39,928 nt of DNA from the NCBI GenBank assembly GCA_944383135.1, contig CALWOL010000048.1:1-39928 (forward strand), written 5' to 3'. Of this stretch, positions 35,259 to 39,928 are shown piece after piece. The notes below the pieces were generated by a model. It had not been told where the DNA came from. It saw only the letters and a list, made by a program, of their open reading frames with translations, and made no database searches. The DNA comes from an uncultured Flavonifractor sp. GTDB lineage: Bacteria; Bacillota; Clostridia; Oscillospirales; Oscillospiraceae. Positions within the stretch are counted from its first letter, which is position 1, and every line of letters starts with the position of its first letter. The position numbers and the translations under genes were made by a program.

Positions 35259-36341
35259 ATGAGCTTCATACTCCCGCAGTACCACGGGCCTGATTTCACC
35301 CAGGCACCGCTGAAAGACGCGCCTGACGTCACCTTCCTGCCCGCCCCCGTGGACGGTGTGGCGCCGGAGGGGTATCACGCCACCAGCATTTTCCCGGAGT
35401 ATTTCAAGGTAGACGGGACCTGGCTGCTGGCGGAGGAGAGCCGGATGGACTGCGTGGCCGCCCTGCGGGACGGCAGGATTGCGGTGGTGGAATTCCGCAA
35501 TCTGAAGGCGGGGGAGCCGGTGGCCGTGGGCCGCACGGAGGACGGCTCCCAGGGCATCTATATCCACGCCAACGGCTTTGAGGAGGAGAAGGGGGAGCAG
35601 GAGACCTTTTCCTTCCGCCAGGGCCGCTCCCGGGAGACGGCCTACTCCATGGACTACGACTCCATCTATGAGCTGCTCCGCCATGAGAAGGCCCACGGCC
35701 GCATCCTGTGGGTGATGGGTCCCGCCTGCGCCTTTGACCATGACGCCCGGGACGCCTTTGCCGCCCTGGTGCGGGAGGGATATGTCCACGGCCTGCTGGC
35801 GGGCAATGCACTGGCCACCCACGATTTGGAGGCGGGCTATCTCCGTACCGCCCTGGGCCAGGATATCTACACCCAGAAGAGTATGCCCAACGGCCATTAC
35901 AACCACATTGACACCCTCAACGCGGTCCGGCTGGCGGGCTCCACTGCCGCCTTTGTCCACTCGGGCAAGGTGAAGGACGGCATCATCTACGAGTGTGTGC
36001 AGCATGACGTGCCCTTTGTGCTGGTGGGCTCCGTCCGGGACGACGGCCCCCTGCCGGAGGTGTACGGCAATGTGTACCAGGGCCAGGACGCCATGCGGGC
36101 GCTGGTGAAGAATGCCACCACCGTCATCTGCATGGCCTCCACCCTCCATACGGTGGCCACCGGCAACATGACGCCCTCCTACCGGGTGGTGGACGGGGTG
36201 GTGCGCCCGGTGTACTTCTACTCGGTGGACATCTCGGAATTCGCGGTAAACAAGCTGCGGGACCGGGGTTCCCTGTCGGTGCGTACCATCGTGACCAATG
36301 TGCAGGACTTTGTGGTGAACGTCCGCAAGGGCGTGGTGTAA
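35259..36341 (+). CDS. Ornithine cyclodeaminase-like protein (TIGR00300/AgrE C-terminal type)
   Basis: A 360-residue protein. The segment WVMGPACAFDHDARDAF...LLAGNALATHDLEAGYLRTALG resembles the NAD-binding part of archaeal-type ornithine cyclodeaminases and the C-terminal domain of cyanobacterial AgrE/ArgZ. So do NGHYNHIDTLNAVRLAGS and GIIYECVQHDVPFVLVGSVRDDGPLPE. The N-terminal 100 residues fit the LOR/SDH-type region. Conversion of ornithine to proline and ammonia is possible but unproven. It is preceded by AGAAAGGGG and lies 77 nt after sigG; a hairpin terminator follows. Confidence 0.65.
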   Translation: MSFILPQYHGPDFTQAPLKDAPDVTFLPAPVDGVAPEGYHATSIFPEYFKVDGTWLLAEESRMDCVAALRDGRIAVVEFRNLKAGEPVAVGRTEDGSQGIYIHANGFEEEKGEQETFSFRQGRSRETAYSMDYDSIYELLRHEKAHGRILWVMGPACAFDHDARDAFAALVREGYVHGLLAGNALATHDLEAGYLRTALGQDIYTQKSMPNGHYNHIDTLNAVRLAGSTAAFVHSGKVKDGIIYECVQHDVPFVLVGSVRDDGPLPEVYGNVYQGQDAMRALVKNATTVICMASTLHTVATGNMTPSYRVVDGVVRPVYFYSVDISEFAVNKLRDRGSLSVRTIVTNVQDFVVNVRKGVV

Positions 36342-36352
36342 CCGCAGAAAAG

Positions 36353-36385
36353 AGAAGGGCCGTTGCCGAAGGCAGCGGCCCTTCT
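36353..36385 (+). terminator. Terminator-like hairpin after the ornithine-cyclodeaminase-like gene
   Basis: A 15-bp stem with one G-T pair and a GAA loop (36353-36367 with 36371-36385), without a long T run. It is nearly the same sequence as the hairpin at 36586-36624. Confidence 0.6.
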
Positions 36386-36390
36386 CAGCT

Positions 36391-36582
36391 TGTCGAAAAA
36401 GCCTCGCAGAGTTCGCGCCCGCAGGCGCGAAGAAAGTGCCAGTCTGTTTTCAGCCGCGACATGTGCGTGGCTGAAAACACTTCTCAGGCTGCAAGTGTAG
36501 GTTTTGTCCACCGAAGGCGGACAAAACCTGCATGCGGCAGACTGCATCCTACTCGAAAAAGTGGCTCCGCCACTTTTTCGAC
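36391..36582. repeat. Palindromic element with 11-bp terminal inverted repeats
   Basis: The ends TGTCGAAAAAG (36391-36401) and CTTTTTCGACA (36572-36582) are perfect inverted repeats. Inside is a nested pair CAGTCTG/CAGACTG (about 36440 and 36537). Internal hairpins are at 36412-36431 (8 bp), about 36445-36480 (TGTTTTCAGCC/GGCTGAAAACA) and about 36499-36529 (AGGTTTTGTCC/GGACAAAACCT). A 13-bp stem at 36553-36581 shares its right arm with the terminal repeat. It has no coding frame of its own. A miniature inverted-repeat element is the best reading. Confidence 0.65.
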
Positions 36583-36585
36583 AGC

Positions 36586-36624
36586 CGCAGAAGAGCCGTT
36601 GCCGAAGGCAACGGCTCTTCTGCG
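36586..36624 (-). terminator. Terminator-like hairpin after the ferredoxin gene
   Basis: A perfect 18-bp stem (36586-36603 with 36607-36624) with a GAA loop, directly after the stop of the minus-strand ferredoxin-like gene. There is no T run. It nearly duplicates the hairpin at 36353-36385 on the other side of the palindromic element. Confidence 0.6.
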
Positions 36625-36625
36625 C

Positions 36626-37129
36626 TTATTCCGTTTCGTTGCAGGGGATACGTTCCAGCAGCTGCTTTGCCGCCTCCACCGGGAAATCGGGGGACGGCGG
36701 GGTCTCCAACCAGCTCTTAAGCAGCTTGTGGCTGTTGGCGCTCTGGGGCAGCATGTAGCCCGCCTCCCGGAGCAAATCCTCGTTGACCAGCCGGACGGAG
36801 CGGTATACGGCGGTGAGCAGGCGGAAAAGCCCGGGGGCCTGTTCCCCCTCCGCCAGCTGCCGGGCCATGCCCTCCTGAACCGCCTTGCTTTCCGCCAGGG
36901 CGTTGGCCAGAGCCACCACCCCCTCCGCCTTTTTCTGCTGGGGCGGATACTGGACGGGCACCATGGAGATGGCGCCGCTGGGGCAGGCGTCGGCACAGAC
37001 GCCGCAGCCGACGCACTTGGTGGTGTCGATGATGCTGTTCTCCGTATCGGTGGCGCCGGTGGGACAGACATACAGGCACAGGCAATCCTTGGTGCACAGA
37101 CGGAGATTTCTCACTGCAAGCCGTTTCAT
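36626..37129 (-). CDS. 4Fe-4S ferredoxin-like protein
   Basis: A 167-residue protein. The first 55 residues hold two clusters of cysteines: CTKDCLCLYVCPTG and the standard CVGCGVCADACPSG, expected to bind two [4Fe-4S] centres. The remaining 110 residues are helical (KAEGVVALANALAESKAVQEGMARQL) without a recognised domain. It is the last gene of the operon with a PerR-like regulator and a two-rubredoxin protein, 3 nt after the latter, so it may pass electrons to it. That role is inference. Confidence 0.8.
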   Translation of the reverse strand: MKRLAVRNLRLCTKDCLCLYVCPTGATDTENSIIDTTKCVGCGVCADACPSGAISMVPVQYPPQQKKAEGVVALANALAESKAVQEGMARQLAEGEQAPGLFRLLTAVYRSVRLVNEDLLREAGYMLPQSANSHKLLKSWLETPPSPDFPVEAAKQLLERIPCNETE

Positions 37130-37132
37130 TTC

Positions 37133-37777
37133 TCAGCGCCTCCCTTCCACCCGTTCAAATTTCCAGTCCGGGACTTTACACACCGGGCACAGCTGGGGCG
37201 CGCTGTCCCCCACATACACAAAGCCGCACACGGAGCAGACCCAGACATTGGTGTCCCGGAGGAAGGCCTCTCCCTCCCGACGGTAGCGCTCCAGCAGCGC
37301 CTCCAGCATACGGGTTACCTTCTCCCCCCAGACGCAGATGCGCTGGGTGCCCCGGTCGCCCTCCGCCTGGGCCGCGGCGGTGAGAGCGGGATAGCCCTGG
37401 CTCAGGTCCTGCCGGATGAGCTCCAGAAGTCTGTCCACGCTTCCATCCGGGACAGGGGGCGCGGCGGCGGCGAGAAAGCCGGCCAGCTCCCGGAACAGGG
37501 CCGCCTCCTGTTCCTGATACTGCTTCTCACAGCCTCTGGCCAGGTTGGAGCACACCGCAGACAGGGCCCCGGCGGACAGCTCCGTCCACTCCCCCTGGAG
37601 GGAAATGGGTCCGGAGGCGGATGGAGGGGCGGGCTGCTGCCCCTCCTGAGGAGAAAAGAGCCGTTTACCGGCGCCGCACAGAGGACAGACCCAGTCCTCA
37701 GGCAATGCCCGGAAGGGGACGCCCTCCTTCTCCTCATCGTAGACATATCCACAGATGCCGCAGATCCATTTGCTCAT
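37133..37777 (-). CDS. Two-rubredoxin protein with a degenerate rubrerythrin-like middle
   Basis: A 214-residue protein. The N-terminal rubredoxin-like knuckles are CGICG (Cys 6 and 9) and [10 protein letters not shown] (Cys 31 and 34), with a shorter loop between them than the usual 29 residues. The C-terminal rubredoxin-like domain, [20 protein letters not shown] and PVCKVPDW, is of the rubrerythrin type. The helical centre aligns in position with a ferritin-like domain but has no ExxH iron ligands ([15 protein letters not shown] in place of IEKEHEERY). It may be an electron carrier rather than a peroxidase. The ATG at 37777 has AAAGGAGG upstream and overlaps the PerR-like gene by 4 nt. Confidence 0.78.
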   Translation of the reverse strand: MSKWICGICGYVYDEEKEGVPFRALPEDWVCPLCGAGKRLFSPQEGQQPAPPSASGPISLQGEWTELSAGALSAVCSNLARGCEKQYQEQEAALFRELAGFLAAAAPPVPDGSVDRLLELIRQDLSQGYPALTAAAQAEGDRGTQRICVWGEKVTRMLEALLERYRREGEAFLRDTNVWVCSVCGFVYVGDSAPQLCPVCKVPDWKFERVEGRR

Positions 37778-38160
37778 ATGGTTCCTCCTTTCGATTCCTT
37801 TTCTTTCCTCCGGCATGCGTCGCACAGATATACCAGCTTGAGGTCATAATCCAGAATCTGTACCCCGACCTGCCGCTCCAGCTGCTGGGTCAGATCCTCC
37901 AATGTGACGTCCGCCAGCTTGCCGCAGCCTCTGCACACCAGATGGTCATGCCGGGCGGTGCGGTCATACCGATCGGCCATCCCCTCCACGGAAATCCGGC
38001 GGATACGCCCCTCCGCCCACAGCCGGTTCAGATTGTTATATACGGTGGCCAGGGCCACTCCGGGGCAGCTCTGCCGCAGCTGGTCGTAAATCTGCTCGGC
38101 GGTCATGTGGCTGCGGGAGCCCTCCACCAGCTCCAGAATCTTTTTCCCGTATTTTGTCAT
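37774..38160 (-). CDS. Fur family regulator, PerR-like (second copy)
   Basis: A 128-residue Fur-family repressor. The winged helix has [19 protein letters not shown]. Zinc pairs are CRGCG and CDAC. The PerR-type sensing residues are present: His in SHMTAEQIY, Asp in [11 protein letters not shown] and His-x-His in HDH. It differs widely from the PerR-like protein at 16320 and has a different operator, so the two are not a recent duplication. It heads the operon with the two-rubredoxin protein and the ferredoxin. Confidence 0.85.
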   Translation of the reverse strand: MTKYGKKILELVEGSRSHMTAEQIYDQLRQSCPGVALATVYNNLNRLWAEGRIRRISVEGMADRYDRTARHDHLVCRGCGKLADVTLEDLTQQLERQVGVQILDYDLKLVYLCDACRRKEKESKGGTI

Positions 38161-38177
38161 GGCCCTCCCGCTCCTAA

Positions 38178-38225
38178 TTAGAATTATTCTAATTCTAATT
38201 ATACGGATACAAAACCATCTGTCAA
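38178..38225 (-). promoter_or_regulatory. Promoter and Per/Fur box of the second PerR-like operon
   Basis: On the minus strand, TTGACA (38220-38225) and TATAAT (38198-38203) are 16 bp apart. Downstream, 38178-38192 is a perfect 7-1-7 box, TTAGAATTATTCTAA, differing from the Per-box consensus TTATAATNATTATAA at one base per arm. A partly overlapping TTCTAATTA extends it toward the -10, so two repressor dimers could bind. Autorepression is expected. Confidence 0.85.
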
Positions 38226-38228
38226 GAC

Positions 38229-38271
38229 AAAAATGCCAAAATGGCCGTCCAAACGGACGGCCATTTTGGCA
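38229..38271 (-). terminator. Terminator after the MATE gene
   Basis: A perfect 17-bp stem (38234-38250 with 38255-38271) with an AAAC loop is followed on the minus strand by TTTTTG. It lies only a few bases from the -35 of the next minus-strand promoter. Confidence 0.9.
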
Positions 38272-38292
38272 GATTGACGGGGTAGAGCAAAC

Positions 38293-39657
38293 TTACAGGG
38301 CCAGGAGCCGCTTGCGGCACCAGGCGCGGCTGTGCCAGCGCCACAGGAAGAGCACCGCCCGGAAGCACTCGTCGCAGGCCATGGCAATCCACAGCCCGGC
38401 CAGCCCCAGCCCGGCAAAGACGGACAGCAGTACCCCGCCCCCCACGGCGGTGAGCCAGGCGCTGATGACGCAGATGGTGATGGGGAATCGGATGTCGCCG
38501 CAGGCCTGGAGGGAGCGGCACATGACGATGTTGACCGCCCTGCCCACCTCCAGAGGAATTTCAATCAGCATAATGGTGTGGAACAGCTCCAGCACCGCCG
38601 CGTCGCTGGTAAACAGACGCAGCAGGGGAGTGCTGCATGCAAAGAGCACTACGGACACCAGGGTGGAGATGGTCACTGCCGCCGCCAGAGTAGACTTGAC
38701 CCGCGCGTCCACCTCGTCAATGCGCTCGGCGCCCATCAGCCGGGCCACAATGACCTGGGCGGCCTGGGCCACGGCGGAGGCAAACGTATAGGTGAGCATG
38801 GCGAACATGTTGGCATACACCCGGGTATTGATGACAAAGAGGGCAAAACGGTTGCAGACGGACTGGATGCAGATTTGAGAGAGGTTATAGGAGATGGACT
38901 CGCCGCCGGTGGGCAGGCCGATGTGCAGCAGCCGCCGCAGCTGGTCCCCGGGGAAGGGGCGCAGATGGGACAGGCGGATGACCGGGCCGAACCGCCTGCG
39001 GAACAGCCAGGCGATGACCACCACGCCGAAGACGCGGGAGATGTCGCTGGACAGGGCGGCTCCCGCTACCCCCAGGGCGGGCAGGCCCAGGGAGCCGTTG
39101 ATGAGCAGGGCGTTGCCGCCGATGTTCAGCAGGTTCATCAGCACCGAAATGAGCATGGTCTCCTTCATCATCTGGCTGCTGCGGAAGAAGGCGGTATAGG
39201 TGAGATAGACAGCCTGAAATACCATTCCGCCGCCGATGATGCGGATGTACAGGCAGGCGTCGGCAAAAATGGCCTCCGGTACCTGCATCAGGCGGAAGGC
39301 GGGACCGCACAGGGCGATGAGCAGCCCGCCGATGGCCAGTCCGAAGGCGCCGTTGACCACCAGGGATACCGTATAAGTCTGGTTGACCCGCCTGGTGTCT
39401 CCAGCGCCCAGATACTGGGCAATCAGAATCATGGACGCGGTGCAGATGACGGAGAAAACCAGCAGCAGCAGGCTGGTGATCTGGTTGGCGTTGCCGATGG
39501 CTCCCACGCCGTTGACGTCATACCAGCCCACCATGATTTGGTCGGCGTTGCCCACCAGCATCTGAAGCAGCAGTTCGATAAAGATGGGCCAGGTGAGGGA
39601 GAGAATGGGGCTGGAGCGGCGGGGCCGCTCCGCCGGAGCAGAGAGAATTTTTTCCAT
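38293..39657 (-). CDS. MATE family efflux transporter
   Basis: A 454-residue membrane protein with about 12 hydrophobic segments in two halves, the normal MATE length. It exports drugs or cationic compounds using a Na+ or H+ gradient. Typical features are LTWPIFIELLLQMLVGNADQI near the N-terminus and VSLVVNGAFGLAIGG. The second half repeats the pattern with GLPTGGESISYNLSQICIQ and VAQAAQVIVARLMGA. GGAAGGAAC precedes the ATG. It has its own promoter and terminator and appears monocistronic. Confidence 0.92.
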   Translation of the reverse strand: MEKILSAPAERPRRSSPILSLTWPIFIELLLQMLVGNADQIMVGWYDVNGVGAIGNANQITSLLLLVFSVICTASMILIAQYLGAGDTRRVNQTYTVSLVVNGAFGLAIGGLLIALCGPAFRLMQVPEAIFADACLYIRIIGGGMVFQAVYLTYTAFFRSSQMMKETMLISVLMNLLNIGGNALLINGSLGLPALGVAGAALSSDISRVFGVVVIAWLFRRRFGPVIRLSHLRPFPGDQLRRLLHIGLPTGGESISYNLSQICIQSVCNRFALFVINTRVYANMFAMLTYTFASAVAQAAQVIVARLMGAERIDEVDARVKSTLAAAVTISTLVSVVLFACSTPLLRLFTSDAAVLELFHTIMLIEIPLEVGRAVNIVMCRSLQACGDIRFPITICVISAWLTAVGGGVLLSVFAGLGLAGLWIAMACDECFRAVLFLWRWHSRAWCRKRLLAL

Positions 39658-39685
39658 GAGAGTTCCTTCCCGTACTTGTAGGGTG

Positions 39686-39746
39686 TAAGGTTTTTGGGCA
39701 GCTTCGCCCGAAAACCTTATTATAAGGACCCGGTGGAGAAATTCAA
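39686..39746 (-). promoter_or_regulatory. Promoter and leader hairpin of the MATE gene
   Basis: On the minus strand, TTGAAT (39741-39746) and TATAAT (39719-39724) are 16 bp apart. The leader then forms a 14-bp stem with one G-T pair (39686-39699 with 39706-39719), overlapping the start region. It has no T run, so it may stabilise the transcript rather than terminate it. Confidence 0.65.
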
Positions 39747-39814
39747 TAGAAAAAATGCATGGCTTTTTTGAGACCGGCGGGAGGATCCTTCATCAAAGTC
39801 CCGAATGAACACAT

Positions 39815-39885
39815 CCACCAGCGAAGCTGGTGGTTGTCACTATGCGGGCATAGCCCTTTGTTCCTCGCGGACGCGTGCAACGCGT
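39815..39885. repeat. Hairpins near the right edge
   Basis: These are an 8-bp perfect stem with GAA loop (39815-39822 with 39826-39833) followed by TTGTCACTA, a GGGC-ATA-GCCC hairpin (39846-39856), and ACGCG/CGCGT (39871-39885). No coding frame is evident from 39747 to the end. The first hairpin and its flank resemble the one at 97-127, and both could be ends of IS200/IS605-type elements. Nothing in the window proves this. Confidence 0.4.
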
Positions 39886-39928
39886 AATACGGTCTGCCAG
39901 CTGCGTGAGGACTGTTACTTGCCGCCCG

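Overview
The window reads as chromosome of a GC-rich, spore-forming, strictly anaerobic member of the Clostridia, most like the gut Oscillospiraceae (Flavonifractor/Intestinimonas/Lawsonibacter type). This is an inference. It rests on sporulation genes (spoIIGA, sigE, sigG), anaerobe oxygen-defence genes (superoxide reductase, rubrerythrin, two PerR-like regulators), the electron-transfer type of dihydroorotate dehydrogenase (PyrK/PyrDB), an S-layer homology protein, and strong G/C bias at third codon positions. No rRNA, tRNA, CRISPR array or intact transposase gene is visible.

Layout. 1-121: small palindromes at the window edge. 125-1060: S1-domain protein (minus). 1203-2461: DUF951 protein and hisC behind a consensus promoter. 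2592-4188: spoIIGA-sigE, the mother-cell sigma factor and its processing protease. 4247-4423: small membrane-like protein. 4600-12070: a co-directional run pyrC-pyrF-pyrK-pyrD, then a DUF6054-like protein, a phosphatase/acetyltransferase fusion and a YgiQ-type radical SAM protein, closed by a strong terminator. 12127-15817: minus-strand riboflavin operon ribD-ribE-ribBA-ribH under an FMN riboswitch. 15898-16143: small lipoprotein. 16320-17730: PerR-like regulator, superoxide reductase and rubrerythrin, followed by a 70-bp relic of a second rubrerythrin gene. 18017-19944: histidine kinase and response regulator (minus). 20141-25943: adaptor, ABC ATPase, MacB-type permease and SLH-domain protein. 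25996-30488: a second, convergent ABC export cassette (ATPase, large FtsX-type permease, adaptor lipoprotein). 30632-32236: pyrG. 32371-33978: a 46-residue ORF and a MocR-type regulator. 34004-34247: a dense cluster of hairpins. 34411-35181: sigG. 35259-36341: an ornithine-cyclodeaminase-like protein. 36391-36582: an element with terminal inverted repeats. 36626-38160: a second PerR-like operon with a two-rubredoxin protein and a ferredoxin. 38293-39657: MATE transporter. 39658-39928: MATE promoter and edge hairpins.

How the parts work together. The two sporulation loci belong to one cascade: SpoIIGA processes pro-sigma-E in the mother cell, while sigG has a sequence that fits a sigma-F promoter, as expected for the forespore. 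The pyr cluster and pyrG cover much of de novo pyrimidine synthesis. The two PerR-like operons form two separately operated oxidative-stress modules. The kinase/regulator pair and the exporter operon are divergent. Their promoters carry the same 11-bp-spaced TTTCAG direct repeat exactly 10 bp upstream of each -10, so the regulator probably activates both its own operon and the exporter.

The observations most worth following are that twin-promoter design, the rubrerythrin relic that differs from the intact gene only at synonymous positions, the two structured palindromic elements, the two-rubredoxin protein that lacks the ferritin-like ligands, and the SLH protein built into an ABC exporter operon.
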